A stretch of 64,000 bases of DNA from an uncultured Bacilli bacterium (lineage in GTDB: Bacteria > Bacillota_I > Bacilli_A > RF39 > UBA660), in the NCBI GenBank assembly GCA_947629165.1, contig CANRCR010000003.1, forward strand, positions 1 through 64,000. Reading direction: 5' to 3'. How positions within the stretch are numbered: the first letter of the stretch is position 1; every line of letters begins with the position of its first letter. The translations under genes and the position numbers were made by a program. The notes below the pieces were generated by a model. That model saw only the letters and a program-made list of their open reading frames with translations. It was not told the DNA's origin and made no database searches. This document shows, one piece after another, positions 18,607 to 28,673 of this stretch.

Positions 18607-20870
18607 TATTCCTCTTCGTCTGGATTAGATCCTACTAATACTTCGCGCGGTTTACTACCGTTCGCGGGTCCAATGATTCCCCGTTCTTCTAGTAAGTCAA
18701 TAATTCGAGCGGCACGGTTGTAACCTAAACGATATTTTCTTTGTAAGGCCGAAGCGCTCGCTTTTTTTGTCTGAATAACGAATTCGACGATTTCGTTATA
18801 AAGTGGATCATCATATTCTTCACTTGCCTCTTTTACATCATCGACACTCGGTCCATCGTTTACAGTTAAATTCGTAAACTTCTCGTCATACTCGGCTTTT
18901 TGTTGATTTACGGTATATTGAATTAAACGTTCAATTTCTTCATCAGAAACATAGGCTCCCTGTACTCGAGTCGGACTATTTTCACCCATCGGTAAGAAAA
19001 GCATATCGCCTCGACCGAGTAATTTTTCTGCACCCACTTGATCCAAAATCGTACGGGAATCGATTCCACTACTAACGGCAAACGAAATACGCGATGGAAG
19101 GTTCGATTTTACAACTCCGGTAATAACATCGGTACTTGGTCGTTGGGTCGCAACAATCAAATGAATTCCAGCTGCACGGGCTAATTGTGTAATACGCATA
19201 ATCGAGTCTTCTACTTCTTTACTAGCGACCATCATCAAATCGGCTAACTCGTCGATAATAGCTACAATGTAATACATTTTTTTCAATTGATCATCTTTGC
19301 CACGCGTTTCGTTTTGTTTATCGATCCATTCGTTGTAACCGGCGATGTTTTTTACACCTTTTTCGCTAAATTCATCGAAACGACGTTCCATTTCGGATAC
19401 TAATTTTTGAAGGGCAACACTCGCCTTTTTAGGATCGGTTACCACCGGCATTAGTAAATGTGGAATGCCATTGTAATTACTTAATTCTACTTTTTTAGGA
19501 TCTACTAAAACTAATTTAACTTCATCCGGTTTTGCTCTTAACAAAATCGAAGTAATAATACAGTTGATACAAACCGATTTACCAGAACCGGTAGAACCTG
19601 CTACTAAAAGATGGGGCGTCTTATCTATTTCACAGAAAATAGGTTGTCCTTGAATGTTCTTTCCTAAAGCTACTAATAATTTATTATTCTCTTTTGATTT
19701 TGGAACATTTTCAATTATTTCACGCATACCTACCATACTGATATGTTCGTTTGGAAGCTCAATTCCAACGGTCGACTTACCCGGAATCGGTGCTTGAATA
19801 CGGACATCTTTTTTGGCTAATGCTAACGATATTTCACGATTGATTCCTAATAATTTATTTACTTTCGTTCCCGAATGTAGTTCGAGTTCGTATTGCGTAA
19901 CGGCCGGTCCTTCGGTCACGGCAACTACTTTACCGATAATACCAAAGTCTTGTAATACCTTTTCGAGGGTAATAATATTTTTTTCGACGTCTTCCGAATT
20001 ATTCTTTTTACTCTTCTTTACAGGAGATAAAATATTGATACTTGGTAATTTATAAGCGTGATGTGTACGTTGAACGGGTGTCTCCGTATTGTTTTCTTGA
20101 TTTTCTTCCACCACTTCCGGATTGACTAATACTGCTTCTTCCGGTTCTTCTTTCGGATAGAGGGCATTTAATTCGGCAAGGGAAGTAATCATATGATCTT
20201 CTTTTTCTTTTGCTTTACCTTTTTCATCGGCTTTTTCTTCGGTTTCTTCTTCTGGTTCGATAGCCTCTTCTTTTTCTTTACTATTCGAAGATTTTAGTTT
20301 CATAATCGTCTCTTTACTTTTATCGATTAGAGAGAATCCGGTCGTTAAGAAAATTCCAATAAAAATTATAACGACTGATACGATATAAGCTCCTGTTACC
20401 GCAAACAATTTAGTAAATAAAATGCTAAATAGCGCTCCAATGATACCGGCTCCTTTGAGGGTAATTAAATTTCCTTGCGCAATTCGATTAAAATTAGCCA
20501 TTAAATTATTGACGGTCTCTTTGATGACGACCATCATGTCTCCCTCGTTTTCGGTCACATAGTTAATATGGGATAATACAATAAGTCCTAAGACAATACA
20601 ATAAATTCCAACTAATCGACTGTTAAAGAAACGAGGCCATTCTTTTTTCCATACTAAATAGCATCCTAATATAAATATCGCAAGTAATAAAATTTGATAT
20701 CCTGTTCCTATTAAGAACATGGCAAAAGAAGCAGTTATCTCTCCAACGAAACCGAAAGGTTTTGGAACAATACTTAAAATACTTAATATGATAAGGGCAA
20801 TTCCTATTAACTCTTCGGTGTGTTCGAATTTCTTTTTATCTTCGTCTTTTCTATGTTTTCGCTTTGCCAT
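18606..20870 (-). CDS. ftsK: DNA translocase FtsK/SpoIIIE
   Basis: N-terminal TMs, AGSTGSGKSVCIN, DELADLMMVA, C-terminal gamma domain KKASASALQRKYRLGYNRAARIIDLLEERGIIGP. Start set at 20870 (SD GAGGTG). Confidence 0.95.
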   Translation of the reverse strand: MAKRKHRKDEDKKKFEHTEELIGIALIILSILSIVPKPFGFVGEITASFAMFLIGTGYQILLLAIFILGCYLVWKKEWPRFFNSRLVGIYCIVLGLIVLSHINYVTENEGDMMVVIKETVNNLMANFNRIAQGNLITLKGAGIIGALFSILFTKLFAVTGAYIVSVVIIFIGIFLTTGFSLIDKSKETIMKLKSSNSKEKEEAIEPEEETEEKADEKGKAKEKEDHMITSLAELNALYPKEEPEEAVLVNPEVVEENQENNTETPVQRTHHAYKLPSINILSPVKKSKKNNSEDVEKNIITLEKVLQDFGIIGKVVAVTEGPAVTQYELELHSGTKVNKLLGINREISLALAKKDVRIQAPIPGKSTVGIELPNEHISMVGMREIIENVPKSKENNKLLVALGKNIQGQPIFCEIDKTPHLLVAGSTGSGKSVCINCIITSILLRAKPDEVKLVLVDPKKVELSNYNGIPHLLMPVVTDPKKASVALQKLVSEMERRFDEFSEKGVKNIAGYNEWIDKQNETRGKDDQLKKMYYIVAIIDELADLMMVASKEVEDSIMRITQLARAAGIHLIVATQRPSTDVITGVVKSNLPSRISFAVSSGIDSRTILDQVGAEKLLGRGDMLFLPMGENSPTRVQGAYVSDEEIERLIQYTVNQQKAEYDEKFTNLTVNDGPSVDDVKEASEEYDDPLYNEIVEFVIQTKKASASALQRKYRLGYNRAARIIDLLEERGIIGPANGSKPREVLVGSNPDEEE

Positions 20871-20920
20871 GAAATCCACCTCGATTATATTTTCATTATA
20901 TCATAAAATAAGAAAAAGAA

Positions 20921-20943
20921 AAAAGAGTTTGTTCAACTCTTTT
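20921..20943 (-). terminator. terminator of ftsZ
   Basis: AAAAGAGTT..AACTCTTTT overlapping the ftsZ stop. Confidence 0.75.
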
Positions 20944-22084
20944 AGTAATTTCTATTTTGTAAAAATGGAGGAAGTTCAAATCCGTCATCATCGTCGTCAT
21001 CATCGTCCGCAAAAACAGGTTTTGGTGCTGGTGCAGGACGAACTGGAACTGGCTCTGGTTTCTTTTCAGGAAGTGGTGTTACTGTACTGCGGCGGGTATT
21101 TTGAATGTTGTTGTACAATGGCTCTTTCGGTTGTCCTTTATCAAATCCAGTAGCAATAACCGTAACGATTACTTCATCATTTAAGTTTTCGTTAATTACC
21201 GAACCGAAAATCGTATTGATATCGGTATTGGCAGCCGCTCTTACTACTTCAGCTGCTTGTTCGGCTTCAAACAAAGTTAAATTAGCTCCACCGGTAATAT
21301 TGATAATGGCATCGGTGGCACCCGTAATACTCGTTTCCAAAAGTGGACTTGATACGGCTTGTTGCGCAGCTTCGATGGCCCGATCTTCACCCATTCCAAT
21401 TCCGATACCGATGATGGCGTTTCCAGATTTCTCCATGACGGCTTTTACATCGGCAAAGTCAAGGTTTACTAATCCAACGACCGCAATTAAATCTGAAATG
21501 GATTGAACACCACGACGAAGTACGTTATCTACTTCTTTAAATGCTTCTAGCATCGGTGTTGTCTTATCAATGATTTCTCTTAAGCGATCGTTTGGAATGA
21601 CGATCAATGTATCGACATGTTTTTTTAATTCTTCGAGTCCAGCAAGGGCATTTTCCATTCGTTTCTTTCCTTCAAAACCAAATGGTTTCGTAACGATGGC
21701 TACCGTTAGGGCACCTAAACTTTGAGCTATTTCTGCAACTACTGGAGCAGCTCCTGTTCCGGTTCCACCACCCATACCACAAGTGATAAATACCATGTCG
21801 GCTCCCTCGAGGGCATCTTCTATTTCTTTTTTCGATTCTACGGCAGCTTCTCTTCCGATTTCAGGTTTTGCTCCAGCGCCTAACCCATCGGTAAGATTGG
21901 CTCCAATTTGAATTTTAACTTCTGCTTGTGAATTGTTTAATACTTGTAAATCAGTATTAGCAACAATAAATTCGACTCCTTTAACTCCGGATTCAATCAT
22001 ACGGTTTACGGCATTTCCACCGCCGCCACCGATTCCAATAACTTTTATTTTGGCTAATTGATCCATCTCTAGCGTATCCAACAT
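20942..22084 (-). CDS. ftsZ: cell division protein FtsZ
   Basis: [28 protein letters not shown] tubulin signature, C-terminal peptide [11 protein letters not shown]. Confidence 0.97.
   Translation of the reverse strand: MLDTLEMDQLAKIKVIGIGGGGGNAVNRMIESGVKGVEFIVANTDLQVLNNSQAEVKIQIGANLTDGLGAGAKPEIGREAAVESKKEIEDALEGADMVFITCGMGGGTGTGAAPVVAEIAQSLGALTVAIVTKPFGFEGKKRMENALAGLEELKKHVDTLIVIPNDRLREIIDKTTPMLEAFKEVDNVLRRGVQSISDLIAVVGLVNLDFADVKAVMEKSGNAIIGIGIGMGEDRAIEAAQQAVSSPLLETSITGATDAIINITGGANLTLFEAEQAAEVVRAAANTDINTIFGSVINENLNDEVIVTVIATGFDKGQPKEPLYNNIQNTRRSTVTPLPEKKPEPVPVRPAPAPKPVFADDDDDDDDGFELPPFLQNRNY
20984..21007 (-). repeat. perfect tandem 12-nt duplication (GACGATGATGAC x2) encoding Asp8 in FtsZ
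   Basis: Minus strand reads GACGATGATGACGACGATGATGAC. Confidence 0.9.
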
Positions 22085-22095
22085 AAAAATCCTCC

Positions 22096-23349
22096 TTAAT
22101 TATTATCAAAAAAATAACCGAATACTTTACTGATGATTGTTTCATTGTTTGGGTCCGTTGTCTTTGTTTTATTTCGTGATGAAAATACGGTCGTTATCGA
22201 ATCACTTAACATCGAGTACTGTCTTCCACGCAACGTTAATTTCTCATGAAAATAACGGCATAATCCACTAGCACTTGAAAACTTATTGTTGCGAAGTCCC
22301 ATCGATGTGATTGATAAAGTGGTTGCTTCCCGTCCTAAAACGTTGTCGACGACATATTGAAATCCCGCCAACTCACTTATCCCACCTGTTATTATTATAT
22401 AACTTATTTCACGGTTTGTTAAGATATTAATTTGTTTTTTTGCGAGGCGCAATATTTCTACAATCCGGGCTTCGACGACTTCCGAAATCTCTAGTTGATT
22501 TAGCGAAATTTTTTCTTTATCGACGTTTAACACCTCGATGGTATCGTTTACATCGGCGTAGCGTTTATTGCTCACTGCAAAATGTTCTTTTAAATACTTT
22601 GCAGTCGCTTTATCGACATGATAAACAAAGCGAATATCTTTATCGATATGACGTGATCCGATATTAATCACTTCGTTTTTAATCATAATTCCTTTATTAT
22701 AAACGGCTACTTTCGTCGTATCGTACCCAATATTGATTACGGCTCCTACTTGACGGTCATACGTATCGTTTCTTAATTCGTAGTAGTCTCCTGTTTCAGA
22801 TAGAGCAATATCGATGGCAGTTACATTGCATTTTTGAAGTACGGTATTAATATTATCGATATTTTCTTTCGGAACGGTCGTTACGACTGCTTTGACCGCT
22901 AAAGTTTCTCCTTTTTCGCCAATCGGATTTTTTATTCCGGCATTGCCATCGACATGAAATGAAATCGGTATCGTCGTCACTAATCTTTTCCCCTCGGGAA
23001 TTTTTCCGACATTGGCATCTTGTAGCGAGCGAATCACATCGTCGTAATCGACGGTTTGATCTTCTCCTTCAATTTTCACTTTTCCTTCGGCAATCGCAAA
23101 TTCACGATGGTAGGAAGGAATTGTTACAATTGCTTGATTGACCGCGATTCCTAGCATTTCTTCGACTTCTTTTAAAGCCTCGGTAAGACTTGCTGCAGCA
23201 CTATCCGGATCGACTACCCACCCTTTTTTGATTCCTTTAGAAGGAACACTGACGGCGGCAAGGCAATAAAATTCGTCTTGAATCACTTCGTCGACGACTA
23301 CTTTAATATCGCTACTTCCTAAATCGATGCTCGTATAAATTTTTCGCAT
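22096..23349 (-). CDS. ftsA: cell division protein FtsA
   Basis: [19 protein letters not shown], actin-like ATPase motifs, C-terminal amphipathic-type [10 protein letters not shown]. Start set at 23349 (SD AGAGG). Confidence 0.93.
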   Translation of the reverse strand: MRKIYTSIDLGSSDIKVVVDEVIQDEFYCLAAVSVPSKGIKKGWVVDPDSAAASLTEALKEVEEMLGIAVNQAIVTIPSYHREFAIAEGKVKIEGEDQTVDYDDVIRSLQDANVGKIPEGKRLVTTIPISFHVDGNAGIKNPIGEKGETLAVKAVVTTVPKENIDNINTVLQKCNVTAIDIALSETGDYYELRNDTYDRQVGAVINIGYDTTKVAVYNKGIMIKNEVINIGSRHIDKDIRFVYHVDKATAKYLKEHFAVSNKRYADVNDTIEVLNVDKEKISLNQLEISEVVEARIVEILRLAKKQINILTNREISYIIITGGISELAGFQYVVDNVLGREATTLSITSMGLRNNKFSSASGLCRYFHEKLTLRGRQYSMLSDSITTVFSSRNKTKTTDPNNETIISKVFGYFFDNN

Positions 23350-23414
23350 CGGCAATCGCCTCTTTCTATTCATTACTCTATATCATCATTATATTATAAA
23401 TTTAAAAAGAAGAA

Positions 23415-23435
23415 AAGACCTTTTCGTTTGGTCTT
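23415..23435 (-). terminator. terminator of divIB
   Basis: AAGACC..GGTCTT with T-rich minus tail. Confidence 0.6.
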
Positions 23436-23438
23436 ATC

Positions 23439-24122
23439 TTACTCCATAATTTGAAAATGGTTTCCTGAATCTAAAAATAAAATTCCTTTTTTGCCTTCTA
23501 GTTGCGGTAATACTTCGTTGTAATAGTTAATCATATTGAATTTTGTAAGCGTTAGATAAACACTGTTCCCATCGTCCATCGTTAAAAGAAAACGATCTTT
23601 ATCAAAGTCATTGGGAACATAAGTAATTTCCGATATCTGTTTTAAAATTTCATCCGAAGTTTCCGTCATTCCTTTTTGAAAACTTTCTTGTTTCGTATCG
23701 GGTACATAATTAAGTAAAATTGGAACGCCTGGAATCGGGTCTTCACTCATCAACTCACTGCCATCTTCGACAATAATTTTATGATCGATAGCCCTTTGAT
23801 ATAGTATTTTATATTCTTCCACTTCAATTTCTATCGTATGATAAAATTTCTTTCGAACCGACACCTCTTTGATGTACGGATTCGCTAATATTTTGCGTTT
23901 CATTTGACTGGTATTTGAAAGTAAAAAACTAGGATAATCACGGATACCCGCTAAATCGATAATCATCTGATCGGAAACTCTTTCATTTCCTAATACGATA
24001 ATATTTTCAATTTTTGTTTGTAGATAAAAATAACCCAAGAGAAAAAGAAGTACTAAACTGGTAAGTACTATTAAGATAGGAACGATTCGAATTTTCCATT
24101 TCTTTTTCATCACTTTGGCCAT
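23439..24122 (-). CDS. divIB: cell division protein FtsQ/DivIB (POTRA)
   Basis: Single N-terminal TM, POTRA segment ENIIVLGNERVSDQMIIDLAGI...NPYIKEVSVRKKFYHTIEIEVEEYK; lies between murB and ftsA. Confidence 0.88.
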   Translation of the reverse strand: MAKVMKKKWKIRIVPILIVLTSLVLLFLLGYFYLQTKIENIIVLGNERVSDQMIIDLAGIRDYPSFLLSNTSQMKRKILANPYIKEVSVRKKFYHTIEIEVEEYKILYQRAIDHKIIVEDGSELMSEDPIPGVPILLNYVPDTKQESFQKGMTETSDEILKQISEITYVPNDFDKDRFLLTMDDGNSVYLTLTKFNMINYYNEVLPQLEGKKGILFLDSGNHFQIME

Positions 24123-24125
24123 AAG

Positions 24126-25031
24126 TTACTCCCAATTGACAAATTCTTGTTCAACGCGTAATTTAACCCCATAATTTTCTAGTACGGTGTCGCGTACAAA
24201 AATGATTAAATCCATAATATCTTGGCTTTTGGCATCTTTGATATTGATAATAAAGTTCGCGTGTTTATTACTTACTTGGGCTCCGCCCTTCGTAAGTCCT
24301 TTGAGTCCTAAGTCTTCGATCATCTTTCCGGCAAACATTCCTTCTGGATTACGGAAAACACTACCGGCACTCGGATATTCGAGTGGTTGTGATTCCATAC
24401 GACGTTGTTTTCTTTCTTTTAAAATAGCATCGATCGTCGCACGGTCCCCCGATCTCAATTTCATCGTAGCTTCTAGAATAATATACTTTTTATGTTTTTG
24501 AAAGAAAGAACTGCGGTAATGGAAATCACATTCGCGGTTAACCATAGAGATCACTTTGTAATCGTCGGTTAATACTTTTACTTTTGTTACGATATACCCC
24601 ATGTCACTTTTATAGGCCCCGGCATTCATGTAGATAGCTCCTCCGACCGTTCCTGGAATACCCGCCGCAAACTCGAGTCCACTCAACGATTTTTTGGCGG
24701 TTACAAGGGCTAGTTTCATCAAAGAATAACCGGCTCCTACCGTCACTTTATTTCGCTCGATCGAAAGGTGATTCATCTCATCTAATTTAATAATAATTCC
24801 TTCGTAAGGACGATCGCTAAATAACGTATTACTGCCGTAACCTAAAACCATATGTTTTTTTCTTTTGGCACGACAAAGACGAATAATCTCAATTAACTGT
24901 TCCGTTGTTTTAGGAAATACCATTGCCGAAGCAACGCCTCCTACTTTGTAGGTCGTGTAGTTTCTTAAAGGAACGTTTTCGATAATTCTACCTACGTTTT
25001 TTTCTTTTAATTTAGCAATCAATTCTTTCAC
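24126..25031 (-). CDS. murB: UDP-N-acetylmuramate dehydrogenase
   Basis: YKVGGVASAMVFPKTTEQL, GYGSNTLFSD, GIPGTVGGAIYMNAGAY, YPSAGSVFRNPEG; GTG start overlaps the murG TGA stop. Confidence 0.96.
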   Translation of the reverse strand: MKELIAKLKEKNVGRIIENVPLRNYTTYKVGGVASAMVFPKTTEQLIEIIRLCRAKRKKHMVLGYGSNTLFSDRPYEGIIIKLDEMNHLSIERNKVTVGAGYSLMKLALVTAKKSLSGLEFAAGIPGTVGGAIYMNAGAYKSDMGYIVTKVKVLTDDYKVISMVNRECDFHYRSSFFQKHKKYIILEATMKLRSGDRATIDAILKERKQRRMESQPLEYPSAGSVFRNPEGMFAGKMIEDLGLKGLTKGGAQVSNKHANFIINIKDAKSQDIMDLIIFVRDTVLENYGVKLRVEQEFVNWE

Positions 25032-26116
25032 TTGTTTTCACCTTGCAATTCTTTTAATATTTTATATATTTTTGTAGCACTATCTCGAATACCAAGTTCT
25101 TTCGCACAGGCTTGCATTTTTTGATACTTTTCGGAATCATTTAGAAGACGATCAATCATCGGTAGGAGATTCTTACTCTCAAAATCTTTTTCTTCAAGAA
25201 TTAATGTTGCCCCGTGAGATGCCAGTTCTTCGGCATTTTTTAATTGATGATTATGCGTCACATACGGACTCGGCACTAAAATAGATGGAAGTCCTAACGC
25301 GGTAATTTCGGCGACCGTACTTGCTCCCGCACGAGATACTATTAAGTCCGTCTTTTTCATAACACTCAACATTTGATCGAGATAAGGAACTATTTTTACA
25401 TTTTCGGGAATCATTTTAACTGCATTAAACTCTTCGTAATAGTCCTTTCCGGTAACCAATAATACTTCGTAACTTTTTCCTTTAAAATCGGTCACCATCG
25501 TCTTTAAACGTTCGGTCATCGTCGTTGATCCAAGGGATCCCATCACAATCACTACTAATTTTTTGTTTTCAGATAAGTGATAATCTTTTTTATTCATCGG
25601 GATACTCGATAATACTTCTTCACTGCGTGGATTTCCCGTATAAATCGTCTTCTTGGAATCGAAATAAGCCCTACTTCCTGGAAGTGAAACGCCAATACAA
25701 TCGGCATAACGACTTAAAAATTTATTCGACATACCCGGAATCGAGTTTTGTTCATGAATGAATGTCTTATATCCTTCTTTTTTCGCGGCATAAATTACAG
25801 GAGCCGTAATATAACCCCCGATTCCCAATACGACATCGGGATTAAATTTTTTAATTTCCGCCCGAGCTTTTTTAATCGCTTTACGGAAAGTCGATAATAC
25901 TTTTATATTTTTTAAAGGATGATGGCGATCGAGTCCTTTCATTTCAATGCCTACAAAAGGGATATTTTTTTCTGGAATAATCGTCGCTTCCATTCGGTCG
26001 GTTGTTCCAATATAGAGAAATTCGCTTTCGGGTTCCATTTCTTTAATTTTATTTAAAATGGCAAGGGCTGGATATATATGTCCACCCGTTCCACCGGCAC
26101 TTACCACGACTCTCAT
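25028..26116 (-). CDS. murG: undecaprenyldiphospho-muramoylpentapeptide beta-N-acetylglucosaminyltransferase
   Basis: MRVVVSAGGTGGHIYPALAI, HEQNSIPGMSNK, SRAGASTVAEITALGLPSILVPSP. Start set at 26116. Confidence 0.96.
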   Translation of the reverse strand: MRVVVSAGGTGGHIYPALAILNKIKEMEPESEFLYIGTTDRMEATIIPEKNIPFVGIEMKGLDRHHPLKNIKVLSTFRKAIKKARAEIKKFNPDVVLGIGGYITAPVIYAAKKEGYKTFIHEQNSIPGMSNKFLSRYADCIGVSLPGSRAYFDSKKTIYTGNPRSEEVLSSIPMNKKDYHLSENKKLVVIVMGSLGSTTMTERLKTMVTDFKGKSYEVLLVTGKDYYEEFNAVKMIPENVKIVPYLDQMLSVMKKTDLIVSRAGASTVAEITALGLPSILVPSPYVTHNHQLKNAEELASHGATLILEEKDFESKNLLPMIDRLLNDSEKYQKMQACAKELGIRDSATKIYKILKELQGENK

Positions 26117-26207
26117 AGTATCACATCCTAATCTCATTATAGCATATTCTATCGTTAAGAAAAAGTTTTTCCATTCTTTTTTCGACGAGCTACTTTGGCG
26201 TTTAAAA

Positions 26208-26231
26208 AATAGATATCTTTTTATATCTATT
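26208..26231 (-). terminator. terminator of NERD-HRDC gene
   Basis: AATAGATAT-CTTTTT-ATATCTATT. Confidence 0.65.
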
Positions 26232-27218
26232 CTATTGATTGATCGTTTCTATAATTGCTTCCCCATGTGTTTTTACTTTTATTGAGGGCAATAGATTTGC
26301 TGTTTTTAATTCTTCTATCGTCTTTGGCATCAATTCTAATAATTTTTCTAATTCCTCGTTGGTAAAAACATAATACGCAGGAATATTCATTTCACTAGAT
26401 CGTTTTTTTCTTAAAGCAACGAGTCTTTCTCTTAAAACTTCTTTATTTACTAAATGTAACTTATTTTTATAATACGTGTAGTAATCTATTTTTTCTTGAG
26501 AAGATAAATGTAAATAGGTCTGTGCCGTTTCTTCCATAACTTTTTTGGAGGTCAAAACATCATCGCGATTTCGATGATCTAGATCATATTGCATTTGACG
26601 AATTAAGGCATCGGCTTTTAAAACTTTGTACTTTATTTCTTCCGGTGCTTTACTCGTATCGAGAATGGTTTCCGGATTAGCGACAACGACCAATACTCTT
26701 CGGTAGTAGTCAAAATTTTTTGAAGCAATCAAGCGAATGACATTGGAAACTTTAGTTTCCCAAATTTTTCTCATCACTTCGCGTTGAGCTTCTACTTGTC
26801 TTAATGGTGAATACATTCCTTTTTTAATCTTTTTACCATTCAAGGTTACTTCTCTAATAAAATCTCCTTTTTCCGTCACGGTTATATTTCCAACTAAATT
26901 TTTACATTCAATATAATAAATAAAAATAGGCGTAATAACCACGTAATCTATTTGGGCAGTTAAATCTTCATACTGAAGTTTCACATCTCTTAACACATAC
27001 ATTCCAATATGTGCTTTTTTGAGTTGATAAGATATTTCATCTTCGCCTTCCAAACCTTTTTTTACCATTAGTAATTCCGTTAATAATGATTCATTATTAG
27101 GATATTCTTTATTTAATTTTAATAATGCATCATACTGGTCTTGTAAGTCACTATTTTCTTTATAAAAAATCGTTTCGGTAAAATTTAAATTGTTTACAAG
27201 ATTGTCGAGGACTCCCAT
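26232..27218 (-). CDS. NERD domain protein with C-terminal HRDC domain
   Basis: NERD core LKKAHIGMYVLRDVKLQYEDLTAQIDYVVITPIFIYYIECKNLVGNITV; HRDC-like LRKKRSSEMNIPAYYVFTNEELEKLLELMPKTIEEL. Start set at 27218. Confidence 0.8.
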   Translation of the reverse strand: MGVLDNLVNNLNFTETIFYKENSDLQDQYDALLKLNKEYPNNESLLTELLMVKKGLEGEDEISYQLKKAHIGMYVLRDVKLQYEDLTAQIDYVVITPIFIYYIECKNLVGNITVTEKGDFIREVTLNGKKIKKGMYSPLRQVEAQREVMRKIWETKVSNVIRLIASKNFDYYRRVLVVVANPETILDTSKAPEEIKYKVLKADALIRQMQYDLDHRNRDDVLTSKKVMEETAQTYLHLSSQEKIDYYTYYKNKLHLVNKEVLRERLVALRKKRSSEMNIPAYYVFTNEELEKLLELMPKTIEELKTANLLPSIKVKTHGEAIIETINQ

Positions 27219-27291
27219 TCTAAGCATCCCTTTCTTACTAGTTTTATTCTTATTTAATTATAACATGAGGCTATTTTAAAGGCAAAGAAAA

Positions 27292-27307
27292 AAGCGATTG
27301 TTCGCTT
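27292..27307 (-). terminator. terminator of CotF-like pair
   Basis: AAGCGA-TTGT-TCGCTT, T6 tail on minus. Confidence 0.65.
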
Positions 27308-27623
27308 ATTCAGGTAACTGATGTAATTGTTTTTCCATTTTGGTAATCGCTTCATTTATTTTATCGGTCTTTTCTTCTTCTAATTGATACCAACCTGCTT
27401 CAAACATCGTTTCATACACTTCTCGGGCCGCATCTTTGGTATCTTCAAACAAATCAAAATATTCGTTATATAAATTTTCATTGCTCGCTTCGTTTAAGGC
27501 AACTGAATAATTATTAGACATATTCTTCTCTAATTCTAAAACGACATTTAAATAATCTTTATCGTTCATTTCTTCCGTTTCTGGTACCATTTTTTCAGGA
27601 TTTCCTATCTTCTTATTCTTCAT
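27306..27623 (-). CDS. CotF-family spore coat-like protein
   Basis: DKDYLNVVLELEKNMSNNYSVALNEASNENLYNEYFDLFEDTKDAAREVYETMFEAGWYQLEEE matches the Coat_F domain pattern; SD AAGGAG. Confidence 0.75.
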   Translation of the reverse strand: MKNKKIGNPEKMVPETEEMNDKDYLNVVLELEKNMSNNYSVALNEASNENLYNEYFDLFEDTKDAAREVYETMFEAGWYQLEEEKTDKINEAITKMEKQLHQLPE

Positions 27624-27831
27624 CTTGATCCTCTCCTTGTAAAATACTTAATATAAAATGACAATGCGCATTGTGCATCGAGGCAATATCGATTAATAAA
27701 TCTTTATATTCCTCACTTTCTACTTCGTTTGCAAAATGATAAATTTCTTTGGCAGCATTAAAGTTCCATTGAAACATATCGGATAAATAAGCTAAATCTT
27801 TGGTGGAAATTAAATTAGGTACATTTTTCAT
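27613..27831 (-). CDS. small CotF-associated/coat-like protein
   Basis: MKNVPNLISTKDLAYLSDMFQWNFNAAKEIYHFANEVE..MHNAHCHFILSIL; overlaps the CotF-like gene by 11 nt; start set at 27831 (SD AAAGGAG). Confidence 0.65.
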   Translation of the reverse strand: MKNVPNLISTKDLAYLSDMFQWNFNAAKEIYHFANEVESEEYKDLLIDIASMHNAHCHFILSILQGEDQDEE

Positions 27832-27883
27832 TTTTATTCTCCTTTCTTTTTTAGTTTGTATTTTTTTCTTTTTCTCATACAAA

Positions 27884-27902
27884 AAAGTGACCAAGTCACT
27901 TT
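27884..27902 (-). terminator. terminator of CmpB-like gene
   Basis: AAAGTGAC-CAA-GTCACTTT, T tail on minus. Confidence 0.75.
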
Positions 27903-28648
27903 GTTTTTTTCTTTTTTCTTTTTGCTTTCTCGCGATCGGTTACTTTTTTAAAACCGGCTCCTACGCCATAGACGCTTTTACGAATTATATCCATAATCTT
28001 ATCGCCATAATGTGTTTTCATTCGTGGGAAGGCATCTAATAACCGTTTCTTTAAGAAATGATTCTTTTGAATTTCTTCTCTTACCTGCTCACTAATCTCA
28101 TTCGTCGAATCTTTTAGTTTTCGAGTCGTTATTTTTAATCTTGAAATTAAGACAAATGAAACAATAAAGTCGATAGCAAAAATAATAAATAAAATAATAG
28201 CAATCATTTCTAAAGTGTTTTCAGAAAGACTTTTTAAAAGATTACTAAAGAATGGATTCACACCATAGATTAAGACGAGGCCCATGAGTCCGAATAAGAA
28301 AGAGTTGGTCAATTCGATTCGACCATTAATGTTATATTTTAAATGCGAATAGTCCCACCATCTGGCATTAAATAATTTTTCCATTAGATAACTCGTAAAA
28401 TACTCTAGTGCAGAGAAACTAACTAACGCTAAAATATAGACTACTAAGGGATCATCGTAATAACGATTTAATAACAGAATCGATAATAATCCACCACATC
28501 CATAAATCGGAATATATGGTCCAATCAAAAAGCCACGATTTAAATTAATTTTTCTTTCTATGATACTACAGTATATAGTCTCGACACACCAACCGGCGAC
28601 AGAAATAGCAAAAAAGATTACAAAATAGTAACAAAGATTATAAAACAT
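27896..28648 (-). CDS. putative ABC transporter permease (CmpB/DUF1113 family) membrane protein
   Basis: VAGWCVETIYCSIIERKINLNRGFLIGPYIPIYGCGGLL..ARWWDYSHLKYNINGRIELTNSFLFGLMG typical of ABC_trans_CmpB. Confidence 0.85.
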   Translation of the reverse strand: MFYNLCYYFVIFFAISVAGWCVETIYCSIIERKINLNRGFLIGPYIPIYGCGGLLSILLLNRYYDDPLVVYILALVSFSALEYFTSYLMEKLFNARWWDYSHLKYNINGRIELTNSFLFGLMGLVLIYGVNPFFSNLLKSLSENTLEMIAIILFIIFAIDFIVSFVLISRLKITTRKLKDSTNEISEQVREEIQKNHFLKKRLLDAFPRMKTHYGDKIMDIIRKSVYGVGAGFKKVTDREKAKRKKKKTK

Positions 28649-28673
28649 ATTTTTCTCCTTTCTGCTTATTCTT

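Noticed and set aside
20719-21506. Plus-strand ORFs of 144 and 133 aa antisense to ftsK/ftsZ
   Set aside because: They run through the ftsZ terminator and mirror conserved ftsZ coding sequence; no domain or SD.
25028-25031. Possible code 4 (TGA = Trp) as in Mollicutes
   Set aside because: murG ends with TGA overlapping the murB GTG start, long ORFs use TGG for Trp, and all families reach full length with TGA as stop.
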